From NCBI RefSeq assembly GCF_000687475.1, contig NC_057318.1, positions 4,650,001 to 4,714,000 on the forward strand: a stretch of 64,000 bases of DNA, written 5' to 3'. The notes beneath the pieces were generated by a model. That model made no database searches. It was not told the DNA's origin and saw only the letters and a list, made by a program, of their open reading frames with translations. Below, piece by piece: positions 22,635-33,892 of this stretch (positions are counted from its first letter, which is position 1; every line of letters begins with the position of its first letter). Position numbers and translations under genes: made by a program. The stretch is from Ustilaginoidea virens (Eukaryota > Ascomycota > Sordariomycetes > Hypocreales > Clavicipitaceae).

Positions 22635-25600
22635 TTAGCCTTCAAACTCGACAACTCCCGTGCCCGATACGGCAATGGTTCCCGCCCTTCGCTGCCCTCC
22701 CTCTGCGTCAACGTCGACGAGGCTTTGCTCATGTTCCTTTGACGCTCCTGCCCCTGCGTCCAGTCCATCTAGCAGGTCTCGGTCGGAGCTCTTGACGGAG
22801 CGATTGTCTCCACCGTGTGCCTCGTGACCTTTTCCGGCTCCTCCAGAGCCAGTGCCCACGTCGTCGTCGTCTTCTTCCTCGTCCTCCTGCCGATGCCCAG
22901 GCAATGCGTTCTTCTCCAGCTCCTTTTGCGCCTCCTCCATGCGCCGTCGGACCTCGGTGGCAACGCGCATGCCGTCCGTGACGATGTTGTCCAGCACCCC
23001 GCGCAACCCTCTGCCTGCGCCAGGAGGGCCTGCCTGCGCCGGCGTGGGCTGCCGAGAGCTGAATCCGAGGCTCGCAAACGTCGTCAATGACGACGCCAGT
23101 GGCATCGAAGCGGGGCTCTGGAGTCCTCCGATGACCTGGAACGAGCAGGGGAAGGAAGATTCGAAAAACTGCTCGAGCAGCTCGTCTGCGAGTACAACCA
23201 TCCTGAACGTGGGCAGCGTCATGTGCAGCGGTTGCGCAGGGTTGAGTGCCGCGTTGGCTGCTTCCGACTTGGCTTTGGACACCCTCCGTCGCGACTCGGC
23301 GCTGGTACGACCAGCTTGCGCGGTGGCTATCGGAGCGTCTGGCGCCAGACTCTCGGCACCCTTCAACTTTGAGGGAGATGCCGACGGTGACTCGAACCTG
23401 AGCAAGTCGTCGCCGTTGTCGCCCTCGTCCTCGCCCTCGTCCTCGTCCTCGCCAATGGCGAACGCCTGTGACGCAGAACATTCCTCGGCTTGCTCGTCTT
23501 GGGGTTGGTCGGCCTCGGCGTACTCGAAACATCGACGGATAAAGGCACTCACGCTGCCGAGAAATCTCTCATTTACCGGCACGCTTGTCGCCAAGGTGGC
23601 CTGAGACTCGTCAAGACTGCCCGAGTCGCCGCCGCCGCCGCCGCCGTTGGGGGCGAGGCCGCCGCCAGCATTCGGGCTGAGTGCTCCTTCCAAACCGCGT
23701 CGCGAGAGGAAGAGCAAGGCTTCCGAGATCCGCAAGATTCCCTCCCGGTCGACCCTGCCGTCCCCGTCGTCATCGTAAAGCTCAAAAAAGTAGGTAATGG
23801 TGCTCATAATATCTCTTTTACCCTTGATGCCAGCCAAGCCCGAGACCACGTTCTGCAGCGTCAGAGCTGCGTTCCCATCCACGTCCCACTTCTTGTACAG
23901 CCGTCGCAGGAATTCATGCTCCGCCGGCTCTGGTCCAGAACCCCATGGCGACATGGCATCCGCAGCTTTTCGGGCGCTGTTGAATTTCGCGAACCTGTCC
24001 TCCCCTGACCCGAGGAAGCTGCTCGACTGCGGAGAGTCGGAAATGGCCCACCTGCAGATGCAGGCGAGGAATTCCCGGAAAGCGTCGTAGTCCATCAGGC
24101 TTGTGCTGGGTCCAAGCCCGACCCGGCCCTTTTCCACCTGGTTCGGCGCCGAGGCAAAGATTTCGGATGCCCGCATCCTGCTCGTTTTGGCGCGTCGCTT
24201 GCTCTCCTCCTGAATCATGACATCGCGTTGCTGCCTCTCGTACAGGACACTGTAGAATCGGTCGTACAAGGCTCCCAGCTCCTCGTTTCCGAGCAACTTG
24301 CTGTCCGGGCCGAGGTTTCGAATCGCCGTTCGCTTGGCAAAGTTTTCGATATTGTTCAAAACTGCGTCCTTCTTTTTCAGCCGCAACTCGGTGATGCTGC
24401 CGTGAGTGATGCCGGAAAACTCCTTGAAGGCGACCACCATGAGTTCCTGAAACCTGGTGACCGCCCGCAGCTTGGGGTTCTCGGACTTGGGGTGCGCCGA
24501 CTCGTCCAGCCTGGCAAAGTAGGATTTGAGAACCGAGATGAATGCCCCGTCGTCGGCGGCGTCCAGCAGCTCCTCGCCATTGATGCGCAGAATCGCGAGC
24601 CCGACTTGGAACAGCACCTTGGGGCCTTCGACAAAGAAGACATCCAGCACGCGAAAAGCAAAAATGAGGGGCATCGAGTTGACGTACAGGGACAGGAACC
24701 AGGGCAGCGACACGACCGATAGCTGAACGTCGCTCCTGACCAGATGCTCCCACAAGATGGGCATGGTTCTTTCCACGAGGGATTCAAACACTTTTTGATC
24801 CAGCAATGTGCCGTACATGGTTGTGGAATAATAGCCCGGAACCAAGCGATCGCACAGGGATGAGAGTAGGAAGAAGGCCTGGGCCTCCGACATGTATATG
24901 AGAAGCGCCGCCACGACGATGTTCATGGCTTGGCAGTATCCGACGTCGGGGTTTACCCAGCTGTAGGCTGTCAGAACTCGGCGAAGTCTGCCAATACCCT
25001 CCTCGCTTTGGAAACCGGGGTACTCTGGCAAGCTTCGATTCAAGTCCTTCTCGATCTCGTCAATGGCGAGCGACTCCTGCCCCTGGAACCTTGTCAAAGT
25101 GTCGGCGTAAAGCGTGGGGTTTTCCAAGCGCGAGTAGAGCGAGCCAGATGTGAGCTCCCATATCTCCCCTCGCAACCGGTTTGGCAGGCCGACCCGAATC
25201 AGCTTGTGGAAAGTTGGTTGGCGGATGAGAGTCGCGTTCCGGCCGTTGTCGCGCAAGTACTCTGCCCAAAGTCGCATCTTGGCTCGGTCCCGTAATTTTT
25301 TGGGGTCTCCGGGATAGCGGAAAATCATGCCGAGACCAGCATCCGGAGGATTGGCGGCCTTTTTGTCCTCGGGTCTGAGCAGATGCTCGGAGTAGCATTC
25401 AGCGACAACCTTGCGGAGCTTGCCGACGTTGCCAACACCAGCTCGAAGCCCTCTTTTGAGCCCATCGCAGAACCGCTCGCAAGCCAAACGAGAACCGGCC
25501 AAGTGGATGGTGACTCTTTGTTCTCTGACGCCCTTGGCGTCTTTGGTTCCGTCTTTTTCTTTGGGGTTGTCGGCCAGCAGTCCGTTCCAACTCGTGATAG

Positions 25601-26219
25601 CGAGCGCGAACTAGCACAAGACGCCGCATTAGTAAAGAGTCAAGACTAGCGCAAAAAACGAGACATGGTATCCCTCTCTTGCCCTCCACATAGCTGCGTG
25701 AGAGAGGAGAAGAGGATGAAGAGGGAAGACGAAGAAGAAGGAGAAGAAGAAGGAGAAGGAAAACACCAAGCCGTCGCGCCATGGCAGCCTCACCTGGAAA
25801 TTTTGGCTGTTTAACCGCTCGACCCGCCTAATCGCGCACAATGGGAATGTGAAGCCGTTCCCGCTCGGCCCTGCACCATGCGTCTGGCCGGTGAAAGCTA
25901 GCGAGGTCGATGTGCTGGCACTCTGAGCAAAGCTTGATGGAGTGGTCGAGAAGCACATGTAGGCCTCGGAGATGTGCAGCTTTCCCGCGTAATGCCATCC
26001 TCGATCGTGGTCCTTGTCGCCCTGGGTAGCGTTTGATGGAGGGATGGTAAGCTCGGCGTTGATCTCGTACAGCGGGTTCTGGGACGACGGGAGGCGAAAC
26101 TGATTCCGGAACAGAGAGGCCTTGGAAGGGTTCTTGTCGGAGCTTGAGAGGTTGAGTCCCTGGGTCGGATCGATGAGCTGCTGAGCCTTCTGAACAATGT
26201 TGGACAAGTTGGAGAACAT
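22635..26219 (-). CDS. gyp2: GRAM-TBC-EF-hand Rab GTPase-activating protein, Gyp2/Mdr1 type
   Basis: Exons complement(25794..26219, 22635..25610), 1133 residues. TBC proteins stimulate GTP hydrolysis by Rab GTPases on endomembranes; this architecture matches yeast Gyp2 and animal TBC1D8/9. The GRAM-like region spans the intron (about 45-200: GWHYAGKLHISEAYMCFST, then FPLCAIRRVERLN). The TBC domain begins near 285 (GLPNRLRGEIWELTSG) and keeps both catalytic fingers: IEKDLNR with its arginine, and GYCQAMN with its glutamine. Two EF-hand-like loops follow, one canonical (DDDGDGRVDREG, near 755) and one weaker (DVDGNAALTLQN). The C-terminal 250 residues are acidic and disordered. The intron is 183 bases with a TACTAAT branch site. 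Confidence 0.92.
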
Positions 26220-26946
26220 GGTTGACGACGGGTCAACAGCGCCGCATGGCGGTGTCGGGGGATCCAGGCAGGTTGGGTTAGGTTAGGTAGGTAGTTTTAT
26301 CTTGTTTGACTCGGACAAGACTGGATAGCCCGTAGACGGCAAGCGAGGACGCGGGCCGCGAGCAATGGGTTGCAGGGGTGACTGCAAAGTCGGGGTTTGG
26401 AGAAAGCGAAGTTGTTGCCAGCAAAAACAAGGAGGTTCACAGGAATGTGCCACGGGCCCGCTGTGCAATGGTGTCTTGAGTGATGTTTGGAGGCATGGGG
26501 GATGGAGGTGACAGCAACAGGACTACAGACTACTTACTGTAGGTCTGGTGGGGGGGGGGGGGGGGGTTGGCGCTGGCTGGGCTGGAGGGGACCTCAATTG
26601 GCTGGGAGCTACGGACGTTGTGGGATTAGTGAGATTAGTGGAGGGATTAGCAGGGCCAGAAGGTACCGTGCAGTTAACCAGCATGTACCAGACATCAACG
26701 TCAAGTGGTTTTGGAGCTTGACCCCAGTTGGCCGCTACCTCCTACATACCTCCGGGTACCTACCTCCTAAGGTACCTAATGTATGTACTGGGCAGCGCCG
26801 CGGCAAAGCTTCAATAATAAGCACCGGACGACTCTGTACTGTACTCGGGCTGTGCAGTGCTGCGCTGCAATCCCTGGGCCACCAGAGTGGCTGACGCCAA
26901 AGCAGCGCTTGCAGACCGGAGCCAACTGCCCCAACATTGACCTGCC

Positions 26947-26962
26947 TACGGAGTACTCCGTA
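26947..26962. repeat. perfect palindrome TACGGAGTACTCCGTA
   Basis: Two inverted copies of the recurrent TACGGAGTA motif share their ends, forming an exact 16-base inverted repeat. It is the only full palindrome in the window. Confidence 0.9.
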
Positions 26963-27414
26963 AGCCATCATACTGATTCGCTTTAGGTGCCTCCGAGGGC
27001 AACCGAGGAAGCCCGCTCTGTTTGCCCGGTATGTCGTCGGCAGGCAGACCAGTTGGATTTGTCAATGGTCCCATGGAAGACGCGAGAGAGTTCCGGTTCG
27101 GGAGCCAAGTGCAATGCATTGAACCCCACTACGAACCAAGAAGTCGAATGCCAAAGGCATAGGTACCTAGGTATTTAGGTACCTAAGGTACTGTTCCTAC
27201 CTTACCTACGAGGTCCGCAGGTGCCTGTTGCGCAGCGCAGTTCAGGGACAGTACAACTTGCTTCGAGCAAGTAGGATTGATGCCCACCCTCAAAATGAGG
27301 CGGGCCGCAGGCTTCTGTCCTTTCTCGTGCAATAAATAAATAAGCACGAGAGAAATTGACAAGAAATGAATCCCGCATCGGCTGATTTAGTCAGCACCGG
27401 GCTGAAAAAGGTGC

Positions 27415-27420
27415 AAAAAA
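27415..27420 (-). terminator. RNA polymerase III terminator of tRNA-Glu
   Basis: A T6 run on the transcribed-sense (minus) strand, about 26 bases beyond the tRNA 3' end. Confidence 0.6.
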
Positions 27421-27445
27421 TAATGTTTACATGTAGATAAATTGC

Positions 27446-27538
27446 CTCCGATGCGGGGAATCGAACCCCGATCCCTGCGGCACTTCCTCGCTTGGCAGCC
27501 ATGAAAGCGCAGTATGATAGCCACTACACCACATCGGA
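27446..27538 (-). tRNA. tRNA-Glu (anticodon UUC) with a 21-base intron
   Basis: On the minus strand a full cloverleaf can be folded by eye. The acceptor stem TCCGATG/CATCGGA is perfectly paired with discriminator G. The anticodon stem is CTGCG/CGCAG around loop CU-UUC-A...C, and the T arm CGGGG-TTCGATT-CCCCG contains the B box GGTTCGATTCC. An extra 21 bases follow position 37, the standard intron site. Without them the length is 72, as usual for tRNA-Glu. A pol III terminator lies downstream. Confidence 0.92.
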
Positions 27539-29813
27539 TGTTGGATGACTTCGGAGCATCATGATTTGTTCTATGAATCTAACACAAAGAGCATGTGGCC
27601 ACCCCGGTAAGCCTGTCAGCTGATCTTGCTGGGTCCCAGTCTCCGTCTTTGAATGAAAAAGTGTTGGAGGCAATTTTGCGATGCCTGGCCATCTCATGGT
27701 CCTGCCAGGGCGCAATGACAGGGGCTGACGGCCTCGTGGTGCATGCTTTGGATCCTCCCACCCGGTACCTGGTAGTTACGACGTACGTGGCTGAAGTCGG
27801 GGGAGTATCAGTGGCTCTACTCCGTAGGCACGTAGGATACAACTCGACGAGGTTTGTCGAGGCGATCAGATTTCCGTGTGTCCGATCGGTATTGGGTGAG
27901 CACATGTAGGCTTGCTCAGCTTGCATGGATGCGAAGTAACAGCATGGTTTTGATACTGTGCCAGTTGCTTGGTGTGCTCGGTACAGCCGTGCTCCGCAGC
28001 AGGATAGCCTGAAAGACTGAGCTGGGCGCATTGCGTCATAAGCGACCAGGCCAGACGCCCAAGTTCCTGGTCCTGGTCCTGGTCCTGGTCCTGGTCCTGG
28101 TCCTGGCCCGGATGCCCATCCCCATCCATCTGTCAGTTGTCATCTTTGGCAACTCCGCGAGCTGCTCGGGCTTGCTTGGAGCCTGAGGGCTGCGGGCCGA
28201 TGACGAGGCTGGTGGGTGGCGCAAGTACCGGGTAGGTAGAAAGAACGGAGATTCTCTTGTGCAATGCATCGGCAGGAGGTTGCGGCGGCAATGCCCGCGG
28301 TGCCGAGCACGGAGTACTCTGTACCTGCCCGCGACTCCGCACCGTCGGGAAAGCGGGTCCCGCGACGATGCGCGCCACAAACGTCCGTAGCTTGCAGGGC
28401 TCCGCACAGCGTCCAATCCGCCGGCTGGCGAATCCGATTGCATGATTTACGTTCGGCCTGAAGGTAGTTTGTGGGTTTGCGGCCTAGGAGGTAGGTAGGT
28501 AGGTACCTGCCCAAGCTAGATGCATGCGGCATGGTACATCAGGTACGTATGTCAGCAGGTTATATCCGTCGGTAGTAATGTAATGCTACCCCTCTCCTGC
28601 TTTGTGTGTGGAAACCTGGATGATGATGGGGTCAACTGGTACGGAGTACGCAATTCCATGCTCCCGGGCTCGGTTACCGACGTCACCAATCCCTCCCTGG
28701 GGCTCCCCCCAGCCCCCAGCCGCCAGCCGCCTCCTCACTCACTGCTTCAGTGCAAGTACGCACAGTGCGTGGTAAAAATAAGCTGACCATGCCCTTTGCC
28801 TGCTTTCACTTCTATCTCAGTCTTGGTCTCCGTCACAACATTTCATCGCTTCTTTTTCTTCCTTTTCTTTTTTGCCCTTCCATCACGGGCTGGACACCTT
28901 TCACCAGCTCACCAGCGCCGTTGCAGAAGCCGTTTGCCGACCGGTTGCTAGTTGGTTCCCTTGCCCGTCGTTTGGCACCGCCAAGATCCCGCGCAGAGCA
29001 AGCTTCTGCGGTCCCGAACCCGTCGCAAGCCACCATCAAACTCTAAAAGGGCCACATCCGGGAAAGCTAGAGCTGGCCAGGCTGCGACTGCTGCTGCGAC
29101 TGCGACTGCGACTGCGACTGCGACTGCGATCGAATCGTCGACTACTCTGCCAGGGTCGACGAGAGGAGCGAGGCAGGCGTCCCTTCGTCCGCTCCACGCC
29201 TCGCTTTCTGGTCGCTGCACTCTGGTAACAACATGTTCCCAAGGGTAATCCGCTCGCCCAGAATCCTCGTTGACGCAGACCTCACAGGATAACCCTGCCG
29301 TCTCCAGCTGATTCCGCCATCTTCTTCGCTGCGCCGTCGCCTGCCCCCGGCCCTTCGCTCTCAGGGGTCGCAGAGACAGAACGGGCATCGTTCCAACGAC
29401 AAGACTGGTTTCCCGGCGATTCAGTGGGAGCCGCCTCTCTCATCTCGTCTCTCATCTCGTCTCTCGTCTCGTCTCTCGTCTCGCGCGCATGCGTTAACCG
29501 TCTCCGTAACCACGGTGGCCGTGGGCCGCACCTGAAACCAACTGCACAGTCTCAGCGTGTTGTTGTGCTTCAGCCGGAGTCGTGTCTGTCCGAAACCACC
29601 GGCGAGGATAACTGCACGGCAGTGTCAGCGGTTTGTCCATCCAAAGCGAACCGCTCCCAACGCCCCCTTTGCGCCTGTTGCCTCTCATTTTCACCTTTGA
29701 CCTCCCATTGAAAGGCCAATCAGGGGAACCCCCCTCCCTGGAGACCACACCACAATTGTTTGAAAAAAGGCCTGCAATTATCCACCGCGTCTCTTTACTT
29801 TCTGCCGCTCAAC
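27539..29813. promoter_or_regulatory. upstream region of the PKA gene
   Basis: A gap of 2.3 kb without a supported gene. It contains TACTCCGTA (27818-27826), TACGGAGTA (28640-28648), a CCTGGT hexamer array (about 28064-28106), TACCTAGGTA-type sequence (28484-28507), a GCGACT array (about 29093-29128) and a CTCATCTCGTCT/CTCGTCTCGTCT pyrimidine array (about 29440-29485). The last is in the probable promoter or leader of the kinase gene. Confidence 0.5.
28064..28106. repeat. hexanucleotide tandem repeat CCTGGT
   Basis: About seven uninterrupted copies of CCTGGT. On the minus strand it would read as a DQ or RT dipeptide repeat in spurious open frames. Confidence 0.8.
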
Positions 29814-31420
29814 ATGGCGGCAACGGTAGCCCAGTCGCAGAACCCAGCCTCTCTGTCTTCGGCTGGTCTAGGTTCGCCAACTTCTCGCGCGACCCACGAG
29901 AAGCATCACGACCCCCACCAGGCGCAACACCCAGCAACCCAAGGAGCACAAGCCGAAACCTTTCCGCGCCGGCACAAGCTCAGTCCGAGTCACTTTAAAA
30001 TCGTGCGCACCCTAGGAACAGGTATGGCCCTGTTTTCACTGGCCCATGCTTCATCCTGACCTCGCGCGCGTTGCTGCTTCTCCTTCTTGTTCTTTCTTTC
30101 TTTTCTCCTCCCCCCCCCCCCTTTTTTTTTTTTTTCGCCCTTGTTCTTGTCCAGAGAGGCACGGATCTTGACTGACCTGCCTGACTGCTCTTGTTCCCGG
30201 CAACAGGCACATTTGCACGGGTTTGCCTGGTTCGGCCGGCCAACACTGCGGACACTCCTCTGGAACAAAGCACCGCAGGTGATGACCAAGTTTACGCGCT
30301 CAAGATTCTGCGGAAAACAGAAGTCATCAGGTTGAAGCAGGTCGACCACGTCCGCCACGAGAGAGCCGTGCTGGCCAGCGTTGCCGGCCATCCCTTCATC
30401 ACCAACCTGCAAGCCTCCTTTTCCGACCGCGACCGCCTGTACATGCTTCTCGACTACGTTCCCGGCGGCGAGCTCTTCAGCTACCTCCGCAAACTCCGGC
30501 GATTTGACGAGCCGACCGCTCGCTTCTACGCTGCCGAGATTGTCCTCGTGCTGGAATACCTGCACGAACACAAGGGCGGCGTGGCCTACCGCGACCTCAA
30601 GCCAGAGAACCTCCTGCTGGACAAGGACGGACACGTCAAGCTAGTCGACTTTGGGTTCGCCAAGCCTCTGGGCTACAAGGACGACCATCCCGTCGAGACG
30701 TACACGCTGTGCGGCACTCCAGAGTACCTCGCCCCCGAGGTGATTCACAACAAGGGCCACACCACGGCGGTAGACTGGTGGGCCTTGGGCATCCTCATCT
30801 ACGAGTTTTTGACTGGGTATCCGCCGTTTTGGCATCAAAATCCCATGGAGATTTACAAGCAGTAAGACCATGTCTGACGTCTTTTCTTTCCTTTCTTTTT
30901 TTTTATAGATTCTCCCCTTCCCCCTTTCCCCCCCTTCCCCCCCCCCCCCCCCCCCCCCCCCCGTCCCTACCAGGCAACTCGTCGTCGTCACCGGGGCGTT
31001 GCCATCGATCAAAGCAAATCAAGCTGCGACACTGCTCCCAAGATTCTCCTGACAAGCCGCCCCCCCCCCATCCTCTCCTTCCTTTCCTGCAGGATAGTCG
31101 AGAAGCCCGTCACGTTTCCCCAAGACCCTCCGTTGTCCGACGCAGCCAAGGACATCATCCGCTCCTTGTGCACGGCCGACCGCTCCCGGCGACTCGGCAA
31201 CATCAGCGGCGGCGCCGGCCGAGTCAAGGCCCACCCGTTCTTCCGCCCCATCGACTGGGGCGACGTGATCAACCGCCGGCGGCCGGGCCCCATCGTGCCT
31301 CCTGTGCGGTATCCCGGCGACACGCAGTGCTTCGACGTGTACCCCGAGGACAGCGGCCGGCGGGACGAGTACACCCACGAGATGGCGCTCAAGTACGACC
31401 GGTACTTCGAGGAGTTTTGA
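29814..31420 (+). CDS. cAMP-dependent protein kinase catalytic subunit (PKA-C)
   Basis: Exons 29814..30021, 30207..30861 and 31093..31420, 396 residues. It is an AGC serine/threonine kinase released from its regulatory subunit by cAMP, controlling growth and development. The kinase domain starts near residue 61. The glycine loop (GTGTFARV) is rebuilt across intron 1. The catalytic loop is YRDLKPENLL, the DFG is followed by the activation segment TYTLCGTPEYLAPE, and the protein ends FEEF, the FxxF motif that PKA uses as its C-terminal docking end. The last features separate PKA from other AGC kinases. Length and the short N-terminus suggest the smaller second fungal isoform (pkaC2-like), which is an inference. 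Introns are 185 and 231 bases; the second contains a 26-base C run. It converges on the 5-phosphatase gene. Confidence 0.92.
30937..30962 (+). repeat. 26-base poly-C run inside a PKA intron
   Basis: It follows pyrimidine-rich sequence within intron 2 (30862-31092) and precedes its CTTTCCTGCAG acceptor. Confidence 0.8.
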
Positions 31421-32147
31421 TCCTCTCTTCTCCCGCGTAACCGAGCGCAGCTGTTTGCCGTTCTGGGAAGTCTGCCGCTGCGACGTCCCGGCGTCTTGCC
31501 GAGCCATGTTTCGCTTCGCCCTTTGATCTGCAGCACATGATTGCTCAGGCAGCAGTAAAGCAAAAGACGTAAAGATGATTCGAGGAGACGAAATCATGTG
31601 CATATTAACAACCATTCTCTTTTTTTCTTTTCTTTTTTTTTTTTTTTCCCCAAGATTCTCTCATTTTCCCCCTTTTTTTTTCCGTTGTTTTTTTTTTTCG
31701 CTTTTTTTTTTCTTTTTGGTTACCCTTTTCTATCGTGTTTTGGGCGACTCAGCACATGCTTGACGAAGCGCATCCCGAAGAGCGGCTTCTTTTGCCAGAT
31801 GCATCGTTTTTCTTCGCCTTGTCCAGAAATGAACTGCTCTCACGAATGTTTTCTTGGCGAATTGCCAACCAAGGGGAGTGAGTGCCTGTGCAATGGGGGC
31901 ACGTACGTCGGGGGGGATTTTGGAAATAGCAATCAATCAGTAAGCTTACGTGTCACCCACCAGCTGCCGCGATTGAGACTGAGCCCAGAGTGACGTATGT
32001 ATGTATATGTGTTTCCTTGCAAGAAAAAGCCAGAGCTGGAGCGCCGTATGCAAGACCCCCTTACTGCCCGCCTCGGCTGAGCAGTCATTGACGACTCGTC
32101 CACCCCTTGCATGTACTCCACCACCACCGCCACCACCACCGTCTTGA
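31421..32147. other. convergent intergenic region
   Basis: 3' flanks of PKA (+) and of the 5-phosphatase (-). Long T-rich runs lie at about 31619-31720. No gene was seen. Confidence 0.6.
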
Positions 32148-33000
32148 TCACGCCGTTCTGCACAGGTAGTAGACTCCGAGCCCCGCGGCAAGCAGCGTCG
32201 CCAGCACGCACGCCCCCTCGCGCGTGCTCCAGAGGGAGCCGCTCCACCCGGCCGCCAGCTCCTTCAGCCGCGCGGCTCGCCTCCGCGCCCAGGCCTCCGG
32301 GTCAATCTCCACGGGCAGCCGGGCCCGCGGGTCCGACCACCCGCCGACGCCGGCGTCGGTGCCGGTGCCGGTGCCGGTGTTGGTGCCTTGCCCCGGCTCG
32401 CAGGGCGGCTGCGGCGGCGCCATGTCCTCGGGCGGCACCAGGGGAACCCGCGCCCTCAGGTACACGGGGCGGTGGTCGCTGGTCCGCAGGAGCGGGAGGG
32501 CGTCGTAGGCCAGCACCGTGATGCCGGGACGGCCGCCCGGCGAATTGGGCAGCCACGGAGGGAGGTCCAGGTACAGGACGCGGTCGGTCCAGCCGGGGTA
32601 CCGGTGCGGGGCAAACTCCCAGGGCACGGGGCCCTCGTGCTCGTCGTCCAGACCCGTCCGCCTCGGGAGCGCCTTGTACTTGTACGTGGGGGGGAAGCGG
32701 ACCTCGGGCTCCGACAGGCCGTGCATGGTCCGGCCGGCCGCCCTCTCGCGGGTGAGCTGGTCCAGGGGCAGGAAGGCCGGGTAGTAGCTGTCGGACGCTG
32801 GGTCCAGGCTGGGGAAGGCGGCGTTGGAGGGGGGCGGGGGCGACGTGGAGATGCGGTAGTTGAGGTCCCCCGCGACGAAGAGGTGCGAGGAGGGCTTGAA
32901 GATGGAGATGTCGTGCAGGGCGCGCCGGACGTGGAGGTGCTCCTCGTGGTGGGTTTCCCGCAGCAAGCGACGGGTCTCGTGGTCGTGGTCGTCGTGTTCA

Positions 33001-33046
<46 letters not shown>

Positions 33047-33892
33047 TTGAATGCACGCGAGGCGGTGGCGGCGTTCCCTCCGGTCCCCTGAACCTGTCGA
33101 GTATCGTCTCCGGGTCGCCAAACGTCATCGCCCGCATAATGGCGGCCCAGTTCGCGTTCCGCAGCGCCAGGTTCCACTCCATGGCGGCTAGGTGCGTGGC
33201 CACAAAGGTCAGCTCGGTCGTCGCCAGCTGGCCGCCGCCGTCGCCGGCGTCGTAGAGCGCCCTCAAGCCCACGGCGCCCTTGTTGCCCATCTCGGCGGCA
33301 CCGAACCCGACCTCGGCGTCCTGCAGGTTCCGTATCCGCCGCGGGTCCCTGGCGAAGAGCAGTATCGCGGTGTATCCCACGTTGCGGGCGGCAACCAGCG
33401 TGAAAGGCTGCTCCTGCTCCTGCCCCTGCTCCTGCTCCTGCTCCTGCCCCTGCCCCTGCTCCGGCTCCGGCTGGGCCGCACCCTGCGCGGCCTGCGTCGT
33501 GGCACTGGCAGGTTGCGCGTCGTCCCCCGACCGACGGCCGTTTTGCTCGTGGCGCCGCGCCGCGAGATTGATGGCCTCGTCAAACCGCGAGTAGTACGGG
33601 CGGAGGAAGTAGTTTCCTATGAAGGATATGCTCAACGGAGCAATTTCCTGGAGGGATCTGCAGCGGCGGTCAGACACGGGGCGCGGGGCGGAAAACCCGG
33701 GAAGAGGAGGGAGAGCTTGATGGTCTGCCCCCCCCCCCCGCCGGCTTACAGGACCACGATATCCGGCAAGCTGGAGGCATTGTTGGTAAAGGCCGTGTGC
33801 ACGTGGTTGGCAAAGACTGGCACGTTGACAAGCGTCTTGGCGCAGTTGAAGGTGAGCACCAGCAGGTCGACGGTCGAAGGCGGCGGCGGCAT
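32148..33892 (-). CDS. inositol polyphosphate 5-phosphatase, tail-anchored
   Basis: Exons complement(33750..33892, 32148..33657), 550 residues. These magnesium-dependent enzymes remove the 5-phosphate from phosphoinositides or soluble inositol phosphates. Family motifs in order are: LTFNCAKTLVNVPVF near the start, then LSLQEIAPLS rebuilt across the 92-base intron. EMGNKGAVGLR, FVATHL, LFVAGDLNYR (about 306), GWTDRVLY (about 401) and SDHRPVY (about 441) follow; the catalytic residues visible in these are intact. Odd features are an expanded His-Asp dipeptide run (about 251-275) inside the catalytic domain and a Gln/Glu repeat near 120-140. The last 20 residues are hydrophobic (VLATLLAAGLGVYYL), suggesting a C-terminal membrane anchor. 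The start is chosen at MPPPPSTVDLLVLTFN; upstream in-frame sequence is repeat-derived. Confidence 0.88.
33000..33052 (-). repeat. GTGGTC hexamer array encoding a His-Asp run
   Basis: Perfect hexamer copies on the plus strand read (HD)n in the 5-phosphatase. The frame-neutral unit length lets the array expand without breaking the gene. Confidence 0.85.

Larger units (their letters stand above)
26220..27445. promoter_or_regulatory. intergenic region between Gyp2 and tRNA-Glu
   Basis: No gene was seen. It contains a G run near 26550-26567, TACCTAGGTA-type motifs (26276-26292, 26742-26782 and 27161-27205) and the complete 16-base palindrome at 26947-26962. Confidence 0.5.
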
